Assembly (NCBI GenBank): GCA_044224905.1
Contig: JBGAJN010000004.1
Span: forward strand, 682,001 to 746,000
Direction of reading: 5' to 3'
Length of the DNA stretch: 64,000 bases
DNA from: JBGAJN01 sp044224905
Lineage (GTDB): Bacteria; Verrucomicrobiota; Verrucomicrobiia; Limisphaerales; JBGAJN01
Every line of letters begins with the position of its first letter. Position 1 is the first letter of the stretch. A program made the translations under genes and the position numbers. Under the pieces are notes generated by a model. It was given only the letters and a program-made list of their open reading frames with translations. It searched no databases and was not told where the DNA came from. Positions 1-10,483 of this stretch are shown here, in pieces.

Positions 1-1
1 C

Positions 2-97
2 GATGCGTTCCAGTTCTCCCGCGCTTTCAAGCGCGTCCACGGCGTACCACCGACGCAACTCCTCGAATCACGCCGGGCCAATCAGTTAACCCGCTAA
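2..97 (+). CDS. AraC-family transcriptional regulator, C-terminal end (partial)
   Basis: The window opens inside a plus-strand gene whose last 31 residues are readable and end at TAA. They contain QFSRAFKRVHGVPPTQ, the second helix-turn-helix signature of AraC/XylS regulators (family pattern FSRxFKxxxGxxPxxY), followed by a short basic tail. In this family the C-terminal pair of HTH motifs binds DNA and the missing N-terminal part senses a ligand. The effector and target cannot be judged. It converges on the minus-strand gene that ends 23 bases downstream. Confidence 0.8.
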   Translation, partial: DAFQFSRAFKRVHGVPPTQLLESRRANQLTR

Positions 98-120
98 GGT
101 TCGAACCCCAACGGAATCAC

Positions 121-1914
<1,794 letters not shown>

Positions 1915-2098
1915 CGAAACGGCCACGAGGATAGCCAAGTCTCGACGGGAAGCGAGCGCAGGAGAAAATATTTTGATCTCGTGCTTCCCGATGCAAGTGT
2001 CCGCAGCGTCCGGTCGCCGCCCCCGGGGCCATAGCAGCGAGACTAATCAGCACCGCGGTGACAAACATCCACTGCCCGGCAGAATACAGCTCTACGCA

Positions 2099-3103
2099 CT
2101 ATTTTCGCAGCGACCGCACGAACTTCACCGTTCGATCCGGAAAATCGCTGAACACGCCGTCCACACCTGCTTGCACGAAAATAAGTTGGTGCAGTTCATC
2201 CACGGAGGAAACGGTCTTGGGCAATTCATCCACACGGACCGTGTAGGGATGCACGCTCAACCCAGCCGCGTGCGCATCTTTCGTCAACGTCGTGATCTTC
2301 CGATCGGCGATACTCTTGCCCGAAATGATACTGCCCAACGATGGGCCGATGCCGTCCGCGACCTTGCTTAATTCCTTCAATCCGGCGGCGGTGTGGAGGT
2401 ATTCGAAGTCGGAGCCATCCTCGCCCTTCTTACCGCCGCCCATGAGCATTACGAGCCGGCCTTGCCAGCCGAGTTCACCGCGAATGCGTTTCACCTCGGC
2501 ATATTCAAAACATTGAATCCAGCACGGATCAGCCTTGGTGCGATAACCAAAGCGCTGAAGAATCGGCACTACGACGCCACTGATGTCGCGACCTTGTTTG
2601 CGATGCCACGCAGGCTGCTTGATCTCCGGATAAATCCCCGCAATGCGGCCCGTGCTCTTGTTCAAACCAGCGATGAATTCCAACTCTTCTTCGAGCGTGG
2701 GAATCTGGAATGACGATTTGCCCGCGGGGAAACGACCGGGATAAACCGCCTTGCCCGTCTTGGCGCTGACGCGTTCGGTCGCGCGAAGTTGTTTCAACTC
2801 AGCCAGCGTGAAATCAAGCGCGTAAAACCGTCCATCGTCGCGCTTACGATCGGGAAAACGGGTCGCAACGTCAGTGACCGTATCGATCTGGATGTCGTGA
2901 AGCACCACCGGAACGTTGTCCTTCGAGAGCACGAGATCCTGTTCGAGAAAATCCGCGCCCATCGCGTGCGCCAGCGCCTTGGCTTCAAGCGTGTGCTCCG
3001 GCAGATACCCACTCGCGCCACGGTGAGCGATGACGATCGGTTCGGTGGCGGTGGCTAGAAAAGACATGGCGAAGAGGATAACGCAGCTGGTGACGAGTTT
3101 CAT
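2099..3103 (-). CDS. glpQ: Secreted glycerophosphodiester phosphodiesterase
   Basis: This enzyme hydrolyses glycerophosphodiesters to glycerol-3-phosphate and an alcohol, in the periplasm if exported. The mature region opens with IVIAHRGASGYLPEHT, carrying the catalytic HRG and E, followed by FLEQDLVLSKDNVPVVLHD, which holds the acidic metal ligands and second histidine of the GDPD TIM barrel. From the ATG at 3103 the protein is 334 residues, close to the E. coli GlpQ length, with a hydrophobic signal peptide ending near TAT-EP. An upstream in-frame start would run into glpT. The start lies 4 bases after the glpT stop, so the two are almost certainly co-transcribed. Confidence 0.92.
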   Translation of the reverse strand: MKLVTSCVILFAMSFLATATEPIVIAHRGASGYLPEHTLEAKALAHAMGADFLEQDLVLSKDNVPVVLHDIQIDTVTDVATRFPDRKRDDGRFYALDFTLAELKQLRATERVSAKTGKAVYPGRFPAGKSSFQIPTLEEELEFIAGLNKSTGRIAGIYPEIKQPAWHRKQGRDISGVVVPILQRFGYRTKADPCWIQCFEYAEVKRIRGELGWQGRLVMLMGGGKKGEDGSDFEYLHTAAGLKELSKVADGIGPSLGSIISGKSIADRKITTLTKDAHAAGLSVHPYTVRVDELPKTVSSVDELHQLIFVQAGVDGVFSDFPDRTVKFVRSLRK

Positions 3104-3107
3104 GAAT

Positions 3108-4490
3108 TTAATGAGATTTGGAATTGCTCTCAGCCTTGTGGCCGAGCGTGAGGGCACTAAACAGAATGGTCAGCACGCAGCACGCGACCATCGCGCCGAA
3201 AACGCCGTTCCAGCCCCAATTATCGGCGATCCAGCCGACGCCCGTGCCGGCGACGGCCGAGCCGAACACGTAGCCGAAAAATCCCGTAAAGCCCGCTGCC
3301 GTGCCCGCTGCCTTCTTCGGCACGAGATCGAGCGCGTGCAAGCCAATGATCATGATTGGACCGTATACGAAAAACCCGATGGCGATCAACGCGGCCTGGT
3401 CAATCCACAGCGGCCCCTTCGCATTCAACGCGTAGATCACCACGGCCACGAGCGTGAGCGACATGAAGAGAATCGTCGCGGGCGCGCGACGGCCCTGAAA
3501 CACTTTGTCCGACATCCAACCGCACAGAATTGTTCCGGGGATGGCCGAGTATTCGAAGAGCGACCAGGCCAGACTGGAGTCCTTGAATGAGAAACCCTTC
3601 GCCGTCTGCAGATATGTTGGGATCCAATCCACCACGCCGTAGCGAACGAAGTAGGCAAACGCATTGGCGAACGCGATGGCCCACAGAAACTTGTTCGGCA
3701 ACACGTGCTGAAAAAATATTTCCCTGAACGTAAACGTTCGCTCGTGCGCGGCGGAGTAGTTTTCCGGGTAATCGTTTTTGTATTCCTCCACCGGCGGCAG
3801 TCCGCAACTTTGAGGCGTATCGCGCAACAGGAACCATACGCACAACGCGATCCCCGCAGCGATGAATGCATTGAAGTAAAACGTAGCGTGCCAGTCGTGG
3901 AACAGCGTCACCCCCAGAAACGCCAGCGCCGAAACCGAACCCCCACCGACGTTGTGAGCCACGTTCCAAATCGAGACGATGCGCCCACGTTCCTTAGTGC
4001 TCCACCAGTGGACCATCGTCTTGCCGCACGGCGGCCAGCCCATGCCGCTGAACCAACCGTTGAGCGTCTGCAGCGCAACCATCGCGAAGAGCGATGCGTA
4101 CACCGCTTTCACAAAACCGAACACCAGCAGCACCGCACACGAGAGCAGCAGGCCGAGCGGCAGGAACCACCGCGGGTTGCTCCGGTCCGAGATTGAGCCC
4201 ATGAGAAATTTCGATACGCCGTACGCGATGGAGAGCCCCGTCATCGCCGTGCCGAGCTGCGCCTTGTTGTATTGCGGGTAGTCTTTGAGGATGTCTGGCA
4301 GCGCGATGGCAAAGTTCTTCCGTGCCAGATAAAACGCCGCATAACCGATGAAGATTCCCGCAAAAACCTGCCAACGCAGCCGGCGATATTCCGGATCGAT
4401 TCGGTCGGCGGGCCGGCGTGGCGCTTCCGGCGCGGGTTTCAGCAGGGAGAACACGCGGCGGATTAAGCCTGAGTTTATGATACATGTCAA
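3108..4490 (-). CDS. glpT: Glycerol-3-phosphate transporter (MFS, GlpT-like)
   Basis: A 460-residue major-facilitator protein of the organophosphate:phosphate antiporter family. It has about 12 hydrophobic segments. The N-terminal RRLRWQVFAGIFIGYAAFYLARKN and DRSNPRWFLPLGLLLS loops match GlpT/UhpT proteins, whose arginine and lysine in this region bind phosphate. It should exchange glycerol-3-phosphate for inorganic phosphate across the inner membrane, taking up the product of the downstream GlpQ phosphodiesterase. The frame begins with TTG at 4490, and a GTG twelve codons later is an alternative; no ATG exists near the N-terminus. GlpT rather than UhpT is inferred mainly from the glpQ neighbour. 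Confidence 0.87.
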   Translation of the reverse strand: MTCIINSGLIRRVFSLLKPAPEAPRRPADRIDPEYRRLRWQVFAGIFIGYAAFYLARKNFAIALPDILKDYPQYNKAQLGTAMTGLSIAYGVSKFLMGSISDRSNPRWFLPLGLLLSCAVLLVFGFVKAVYASLFAMVALQTLNGWFSGMGWPPCGKTMVHWWSTKERGRIVSIWNVAHNVGGGSVSALAFLGVTLFHDWHATFYFNAFIAAGIALCVWFLLRDTPQSCGLPPVEEYKNDYPENYSAAHERTFTFREIFFQHVLPNKFLWAIAFANAFAYFVRYGVVDWIPTYLQTAKGFSFKDSSLAWSLFEYSAIPGTILCGWMSDKVFQGRRAPATILFMSLTLVAVVIYALNAKGPLWIDQAALIAIGFFVYGPIMIIGLHALDLVPKKAAGTAAGFTGFFGYVFGSAVAGTGVGWIADNWGWNGVFGAMVACCVLTILFSALTLGHKAESNSKSH

Positions 4491-4608
4491 AGTCAGGCGA
4501 GTTCGCCGGAAGAATAGAGACTCCCGTCGCGCTACTTAACGAATTCTTAATCCGGCCCCCGCTAATCTGCCACGCGTCATGCTAATTGAGGTGTTTACGT
4601 CGAGCTAG

Positions 4609-4845
4609 GGTGCTACAAATTCGCCGACCACCGCGCTCACGAGAATCCTCGTCGTCGAAGATTTACCGAACATTTTCAAGCGGTTCTTCCGCGCGGACAA
4701 ATCCCGGTCGCGCGCCGACGGACACATCGGTCTCGGAGTCCCCATTTGCAAAGCCATCGTCGACGCGCACGACGGCAGTATCGAAGTCGTCAGCGAACTC
4801 GGACGAGGGACGACTATCACCGTGCGGTTGGCTGCGGCTTTGTAA
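4609..4845 (+). pseudogene. Relic of a sensor histidine kinase (HATPase C-terminal piece)
   Basis: An open stretch of 78 codons with no plausible start reads EDLPNIFKRFFRADKSRSR, then GLGVPICKAIVDAHDGSIEV, then ELGRGTTITVRL and a stop. This is the F-box, G2 box and final strand of a histidine-kinase ATPase domain. The dimerisation domain, N box and G1 box are absent; the G2 box has V where L/A is usual, and the upstream sequence hits a stop at 4606. It sits in the gap between glpT and the giant ThuA protein, with no response regulator nearby. It is best read as a decayed gene end, not a functional protein. Confidence 0.75.
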
Positions 4846-4858
4846 ATTAGGCCGCCGC

Positions 4859-7800
4859 TTACTTTTTCGTCGCCCCTTTTAAGCTGGAAAGGAACTCGAT
4901 CACGTCCAAGAACTCCTGCGGCGACATCGACGCGCCGAGTCCTTCCGGCATCGAACTTTGCTTGAGCGTGTCACGCTTGCCGATCGTGGTCTTGGGAACT
5001 TTTTGAACGAGTCCACCGGCGATCTTGAGCGTCACGCTCGTCGCGTCCTCGGCCATCACGAAGCCCGTGTAGCTTTCGCCGTCCTGGGTCTCGATGTTGG
5101 TCGTGGCGTACTTGGGATCCACCTTGGCGTTGGGATCGAGAATGGACTCGATGATGTCTTCGCGTTTGAGCCGCGTGCCGACGCCCATCATGTCCGGACC
5201 GAAGTCGACGCCTTCACCGTAAATTTTGTGGCAAGCCGTACAGATGCGGCGGAACACAACTTTGCCGGAATCGGCGACGCCTTTGCCCTTCGCGATTTCA
5301 CCGTAAAGTTTGCCGCGTTCCTTGGCAGGAATGTCACCCGCAGCGAGCGCCCGCTTGAGCGCAGCCGTCGCCGCGCCTCCGGGCTTCGAGAGCGCTTCGG
5401 CTTCCTTGAGCAGTTCGAGCCCCTTGGAATTGTTCGCCGCAATGGTGCCGGACGCGAGCGCGGCTTTCCAAACGGGCTCCAGCGCTGAGAGCGTAGCGTT
5501 GAGCGTGTAATCAAGCCAGTAGTCGCGCGGTTGATTCGCGGCGAGCAACACGATCTCCACGGCTTCGCGCGTCGGCACGAAACTCAAAGCGCGGACGGCT
5601 TCGAGCCGCGTGCGGGCGAACTCATCGGCGACCTGCGGCTTGATCAATTCAAGCGCATTGGGAATGCGATCCCACTCATCAGCAAGAATACGCGTCGCCG
5701 CGGCGCGAGCGTCGCCGGTCTTGGCACGCAACGCCCGCTTCAACAACTCGACGTCCACCGCGTGATGACCTTGTTGAACCCACAGCGCTTCGCAGAGCAG
5801 GCGGTCGTAAGCTTTGTCCGCGGGATTCAGCCCCGCGACCCATGACTTCACCGCAGCGAGAACCTCAGACGCCGGACGATCGCGCAGTTCGCGACGCGCG
5901 CGATAGCGGGTGCGGAGTTCGTATTCGCGAAGCTGTTCGAGCAGTTCGATGTTCGACTTGCCGAATTGCGTAACGGGTTTCAGCAGGGGTTTGCCTTTGT
6001 AAACCAAACGATAAAGCCGGCCGTGCGAGTGATCGCGATTCGGGTCGCGCTGTGAGTATTGCATGTGGCCGAGCAACGCTGTGTGCCAGTCGCCAAAATA
6101 CAGCGCACCGTCGGGACCGATCTGTGGATCGACGGGGCGGAAGTTCGCGTCGGTGGAGCTCAGCAAATCATCGGGCACCAAACCTTCCTTGCCTTTCGCG
6201 TCCACGCCGGGCTTTTTGCGGCGCGCGCCTTTGTAGCCCGCTCCATCGTCGCCGAGCGTGAAGGTCGTCAGGCCGTGCATGTTGATCACGCATCCGTAGA
6301 CAAACAGGCGCTGAACACTCTCCGGAAACTGACGGGTGATGATGAATTCGCTGCCAACATTCGGCCGCATGCCTTCGCCGTCGAAGATCGTGTTGAGACC
6401 TTTGCGGCTAGGGAAATCAACGCCGCTCAGTGGGCTGTCCCAATGCTGCTGCGGCGTGGTGCCATCGCCAACAAAGCCCTGGCCCCATTCGTTGAACACG
6501 TAGCACCACGGGTTACCGTAGCCCGGCGTGCGGAAGTGGCGGAGCTTGAGCGAACGCGGATCAAGCACGTAGCAACCGGCCGCGCCTTTGCGACGCATCG
6601 GCCCCCACGGCGTCTCAGTCGAGGTGCTCAGCGACACGCCCTCCAGCATGTGCAGCAGTCCGCCGTGCGACCATTCGAACGCGCCGATCGTGTGATGCGT
6701 GTCGTCGGTGGCCCAGCCGTCGCTGAGCTGCACGATTTGATCGGCCTTGCCGTCGCCATCGGTGTCTTTCAAGAAAAGCAGGCGCGGCTCATCCACCACG
6801 AGCACGCCGCCGTTCCAGAATTCAAAGCCAGTCGGGCAAGACAAGTTGTTGACGAACGTGGTGCATTTGCGCGCACGTCCGTTCGCATCGAAATCCTCAA
6901 ACACCAGCAAGCGATCGCTCGGCCGCGGATCGCCGGGCTTCCATTGCGGATAGGTGGGCATGCACGAAACCCAGAGGCGGCCTTTGTTATCGAAGTTGAT
7001 TTGGTCCGGCTTGGCCAGCTCGGGGAACTCGCGTTCGCTCGCGACGAGTTGCACTTCGAAGCCCTCGGGCACGGTCATCGTCTGAATGCTTTCCTCGGGC
7101 GTAAGGTATTTCAGCTCCTTCGGCTCAGAGTAAGGCTTGGTGCCGAAACCCGTTTTTGGAACGAACAAATCGCCGGTCTTGGAATCATCGGGCTTCGCTT
7201 CCCTGCCCTGCACCACTTCCCACACGACACGATCGCGCTCGGCGACCATGTTGCGAATCTTCGTTATCTCCTTCGGAAATGTCTCCGTGTCGAGCGTGCG
7301 GCGGCCGCCATACACGTACCAGCCGTTGAGCATTCGGTAGTCCTGCTGATGCACCCATGATTTGTCGTTCACCGCGGCGCGGAGTTTTTCGAACGGCACC
7401 GAACCGGGCTGACCGGGATTCGTCGTGTCAAACAACGCGCGGTCGAGCAGCAGCGCGACTTCGCGATTGCCCGCTTCGTTGAGATCGGAGCCATTGACCG
7501 TGTAAAGCGCACCCATGCGCGGCAACGAGAACATCCGCTCCGTGTTGGTGAACAGATCCACGAACGCGAGCTTGCGCTGCTTCGCGACGTCAGCGACGGC
7601 GGCGGAATAAAGTTTCAGATTCGCATTCTCTTTCACACCCGTGGGAAGAAACGGATTGCCCGTGCCCTCGAACGCAATGGGCGACACGAGCACGAAGCGA
7701 GGCGCATTCCCATTGCGGGCGTATTGCTTCGCGAAATCGTCGATGAACTTGTTGTAGTCTTCCTTGAACTTCGCCACGCCCTCGGGACCGGCGAAAGATT

Positions 7801-9160
7801 CGTTGTAGCCGAAGAAACAAAACGCCAACTCCGGTCCAAACGTCGCGAGCGGATCATCGAGCTTCGTGTAGTCGGTCGAACGCTGCCGGATGCCCACTTC
7901 GTCGGCGGGGAAAGCGAAGTTGCGCACAACGAGTTGATTCTGCGGAAAGCGCGAGTGCAGCAGTGTCTCAAAGTAACCGAACAAGTTCATTCGCTCCGCG
8001 AGCGAGTTGCCGACGAACGCGACGCGTTCACCTTTCTTCAAGTCGAGCGGGAGCTTCGTCGCCGGAAGCGCGGGTCCGGTGAGAACGAGCTTCATTGGCT
8101 CTTTATTCTTCGCGGTCTTTTTTTCCTCTTTCGGCGCAGGCTGACCCGCGGGCAACACTTTCCCCAAAGCGTGGTCCGACGCCTTCAAGCCAGCACGGTA
8201 GCCTTTGAATCCATAGAACGTCGGCTTGTAATCATCCACATACTCCACTGCCGCACTCGACGGCACATCGAGACCGAGTCCCCAATACACACTGTTCACC
8301 ACGAGGCGACGCAGACCTTCGTTCTTCAAATCCGTCGCCGCACCCATCGTGGTGCAGAAGATGCGATTTATTTTGCCGGCTTCGTTCTTCACCTCGCGCG
8401 TCCAAACGACCGCCATCATTGGATCGTTGATCCCCTGCTCCTGCTTGTCGGTGCTGCGCTTCTTGCGGTAATCCGCCGCCGCGTCGTCCGGCTTCATGCC
8501 TTTAAGGACCTGGCCACGCAGAAGAATCTTCGCGTCCGCCGGGGGGTAGGCTTCGTAAACATCCGAGTCGGCGAACACGTCACTTACGCCGCGCAAGATC
8601 GCCTCGTTCTTCGCCGATGCCTCGATGACACCGCGCGTCGCCTCGCTCTTGTGCCGCCCCCAATGACTCACCCATTTTTCACCGAGCACTTGTTTTCCGA
8701 AGCTGCCGAGCGCCTTGTCATTGAAAGCATGCGTGCTCGTGCGCAGACCGATGATCGGCACCCCACGATTCACTGCATCCGTGAAATGTTTCCGCGTCGC
8801 TTCGTCCCAATGCCGAAACCGCAGCAGCATCACAATCGCGTCGGCGGAATCGAGCGCGCGCGGATTGGAAAGACTCTCACCGCGATCGGGATTAATTGTG
8901 CCGTCGGCATCCACGGAAAAGAGCACCGTGCATTTGAAACCGTGCCGCTGGCTGAGAATCTTCGCGAGCATCGGCAATCCTTCCTCGGAACGATACTCCT
9001 CATCGCCCGCGAGAAACACGACGTGCTTTCCCGCACCAGGCCCACCCTTCGGCTCGTAAGTAATGAAGTCCGCGCCCGCACCAAGCGCCGTGGTAATGAC
9101 CGCGAGGAACGCCAGGAAAAGGGAATAGATACGAAGCGAGATCAAGTTTGAATGTTTCAT
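4859..9160 (-). CDS. Giant secreted ThuA / SGNH hydrolase / PVC-type dehydrogenase / HEAT / cytochrome c protein
   Basis: A 1433-residue exported protein. After a signal peptide (MKHSNLISLRIYSLFLAFLA) comes a ThuA glutamine-amidotransferase-like domain (~30-300, VVFLAGDEEYRSEEGLP). An SGNH/GDSL-like domain follows (~350-580, RVAFVGNSLAERMNLFGY). Next is the membrane-bound-dehydrogenase-type beta-propeller found in Planctomycetes and Verrucomicrobia (~700-1080, GFEVQLVASEREFPELAKPD), then HEAT-like helices (~1110-1290). A haem-binding domain (RRICTACHKIYGEGVDFGP, a CxxCH site) lies near the end. These proteins are thought to oxidise sugars or related compounds outside the cytoplasm and pass electrons to the haem. 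The ATG at 9160 has GGAGGAG upstream; the GTG at 9220 is less likely. Substrate is unknown. Confidence 0.88.
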   Translation of the reverse strand: MKHSNLISLRIYSLFLAFLAVITTALGAGADFITYEPKGGPGAGKHVVFLAGDEEYRSEEGLPMLAKILSQRHGFKCTVLFSVDADGTINPDRGESLSNPRALDSADAIVMLLRFRHWDEATRKHFTDAVNRGVPIIGLRTSTHAFNDKALGSFGKQVLGEKWVSHWGRHKSEATRGVIEASAKNEAILRGVSDVFADSDVYEAYPPADAKILLRGQVLKGMKPDDAAADYRKKRSTDKQEQGINDPMMAVVWTREVKNEAGKINRIFCTTMGAATDLKNEGLRRLVVNSVYWGLGLDVPSSAAVEYVDDYKPTFYGFKGYRAGLKASDHALGKVLPAGQPAPKEEKKTAKNKEPMKLVLTGPALPATKLPLDLKKGERVAFVGNSLAERMNLFGYFETLLHSRFPQNQLVVRNFAFPADEVGIRQRSTDYTKLDDPLATFGPELAFCFFGYNESFAGPEGVAKFKEDYNKFIDDFAKQYARNGNAPRFVLVSPIAFEGTGNPFLPTGVKENANLKLYSAAVADVAKQRKLAFVDLFTNTERMFSLPRMGALYTVNGSDLNEAGNREVALLLDRALFDTTNPGQPGSVPFEKLRAAVNDKSWVHQQDYRMLNGWYVYGGRRTLDTETFPKEITKIRNMVAERDRVVWEVVQGREAKPDDSKTGDLFVPKTGFGTKPYSEPKELKYLTPEESIQTMTVPEGFEVQLVASEREFPELAKPDQINFDNKGRLWVSCMPTYPQWKPGDPRPSDRLLVFEDFDANGRARKCTTFVNNLSCPTGFEFWNGGVLVVDEPRLLFLKDTDGDGKADQIVQLSDGWATDDTHHTIGAFEWSHGGLLHMLEGVSLSTSTETPWGPMRRKGAAGCYVLDPRSLKLRHFRTPGYGNPWCYVFNEWGQGFVGDGTTPQQHWDSPLSGVDFPSRKGLNTIFDGEGMRPNVGSEFIITRQFPESVQRLFVYGCVINMHGLTTFTLGDDGAGYKGARRKKPGVDAKGKEGLVPDDLLSSTDANFRPVDPQIGPDGALYFGDWHTALLGHMQYSQRDPNRDHSHGRLYRLVYKGKPLLKPVTQFGKSNIELLEQLREYELRTRYRARRELRDRPASEVLAAVKSWVAGLNPADKAYDRLLCEALWVQQGHHAVDVELLKRALRAKTGDARAAATRILADEWDRIPNALELIKPQVADEFARTRLEAVRALSFVPTREAVEIVLLAANQPRDYWLDYTLNATLSALEPVWKAALASGTIAANNSKGLELLKEAEALSKPGGAATAALKRALAAGDIPAKERGKLYGEIAKGKGVADSGKVVFRRICTACHKIYGEGVDFGPDMMGVGTRLKREDIIESILDPNAKVDPKYATTNIETQDGESYTGFVMAEDATSVTLKIAGGLVQKVPKTTIGKRDTLKQSSMPEGLGASMSPQEFLDVIEFLSSLKGATKK

Positions 9161-9289
9161 AGTGGAAACGCGTTCTCCTCCGAGCATGTTGCCGCGCGGT
9201 CGGAGACCACGAAAAGTCACGGTCGCACACTAACTTCGGCGCTGGCGAGTGTCTTGTGTCAAGCCGACAGGTTTTGGTAAAATCCGGCC

Positions 9290-10081
9290 ATGCCTCCCAA
9301 ACGCAAATCTCTCGCACGCACGCCTCGAGCCACATCTACCGTTCGGCGCCCGAAACAAGAGGAGTTCTTCGCTCAACTCGCACCCACACAACCGTTCCGT
9401 GAACTCTTCGCGCACGTGCCTGGCGCATTCTTCTTCGCCAAGGATGCCCAAAGCCGGATGATGTGTGGCAGCCCCGCCCTCGTGCAGCGCCTCGGCGTGA
9501 AGTCGGAGCAGGAGTTAATTGGACGACCTGACTCGGATTTTTTCCCGGCACAAATCGCCGACCGTTTCCGTACCGACGACCTGCTCGTTCTACGCACGGG
9601 CAAACCGCTACTGCATCGCGTTGAGATTTTCTACAATGAGTTCCGCGTACTCGATTGGTTCGTAACCACCAAGCTACCGCTTTTTAATCAAGCTGGACGT
9701 GCCGTGGGCGTGATGGGCGTGGTGCAAAGCTACGAAGGCCGCCGCAAAGCGCTCGCGATCTATGGCGAACTCGCACGCGTCGTCGATCATATCCGTGATC
9801 ATCTCCGCGAAGGTCTCGCCGTCGCCGATCTCGCCCGGCTTGCCGGACTTTCCGAGCGACAGTTCCAGCGCAAATTCCGCGCCGCGTTCCGCCTGAGCGT
9901 GCAACAGTTCATCGTCAAAGCGCGCATTCAGCACGCCGCCGACACCCTGTTAAAATCCAGCCGCACCATCGCCGACATTGCAGCCGAATACGGCTTCTGT
10001 GACCAAAGCGCCTTCACCCAGCAATTTCGCCAACACACCGGTCTAACACCTTTGAAGTACCGAAAACGCTATTGGAAATGA
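9290..10081 (+). CDS. PAS-domain AraC-family transcriptional regulator
   Basis: A 263-residue regulator. Residues ~35-150 form a PAS sensor (LFAHVPGAFFFAKDAQSR, GRPDSDFFPAQIADRF) that in this family binds a small molecule or cofactor. Residues ~160-260 carry the two AraC helix-turn-helix motifs, ending FCDQSAFTQQFRQHTGLTPLKYRKRY, a classic AraC tail. It is transcribed away from the giant ThuA/dehydrogenase gene with about 130 bases between the two starts, so it is a natural candidate regulator of that gene. A TTGTGT/TAAAAT pair spaced by 18 bases ends 7 bases before the ATG and would give an almost leaderless message; that promoter is weakly supported. Confidence 0.88.
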   Translation: MPPKRKSLARTPRATSTVRRPKQEEFFAQLAPTQPFRELFAHVPGAFFFAKDAQSRMMCGSPALVQRLGVKSEQELIGRPDSDFFPAQIADRFRTDDLLVLRTGKPLLHRVEIFYNEFRVLDWFVTTKLPLFNQAGRAVGVMGVVQSYEGRRKALAIYGELARVVDHIRDHLREGLAVADLARLAGLSERQFQRKFRAAFRLSVQQFIVKARIQHAADTLLKSSRTIADIAAEYGFCDQSAFTQQFRQHTGLTPLKYRKRYWK

Positions 10082-10483
10082 CCAAGAACAGGCGAAGCGT
10101 CCCAACGGAGTCTGTTAGAAGGCGTGCGCCAAACCGGTCGTGCAATCACCACCCCCCCCGCGACGTCTCCTCGCTGTCGTGCAACAGCGTCTCCCTAGCC
10201 GGTTCATGGTGAAACCCGCAGGCGCGACCTGCCGTTCCACGTCCCCGGGAGCCCACCCGCTATCAGGTTCGAGGTGGTGCGCGTTCCGGAAGTTCTCGTT
10301 CGTGCCTTGCAGCATTTCACGCCATCGCGGATTTGAGAAAGCCCACCTGAACTTGTCGAAGGAAACGGGGTTGATTCCGACAATTGACTTGAGACAAGGC
10401 AGGCGAAACTGGCAAAAGCGGGAAGGCCGAAAGCCCACCAAAATAGTTTTCCACGACCAGATCGCCGCCCGGACTGTTGCCTT
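10082..10483. other. Intergenic region without a gene
   Basis: About 400 bases between the PAS-AraC gene and the large repeat protein. No frame carries a protein that looks real. The stretch holds a run of eight C residues near 10150, a segment around 10200-10370 that reads like debris of dispersed intergenic repeats, and the promoter region of the downstream gene. No clear hairpin terminator follows the AraC stop. Confidence 0.5.

Noticed and set aside
6059..7360. 433-codon plus-strand frame
   Set aside because: Same reason: a shadow of the dehydrogenase domain coding strand.
7724..9151. 475-codon plus-strand frame opposite the giant ThuA protein
   Set aside because: It is antisense to a clear protein, rich in Arg/His and without any motif; a GC-skewed codon shadow.
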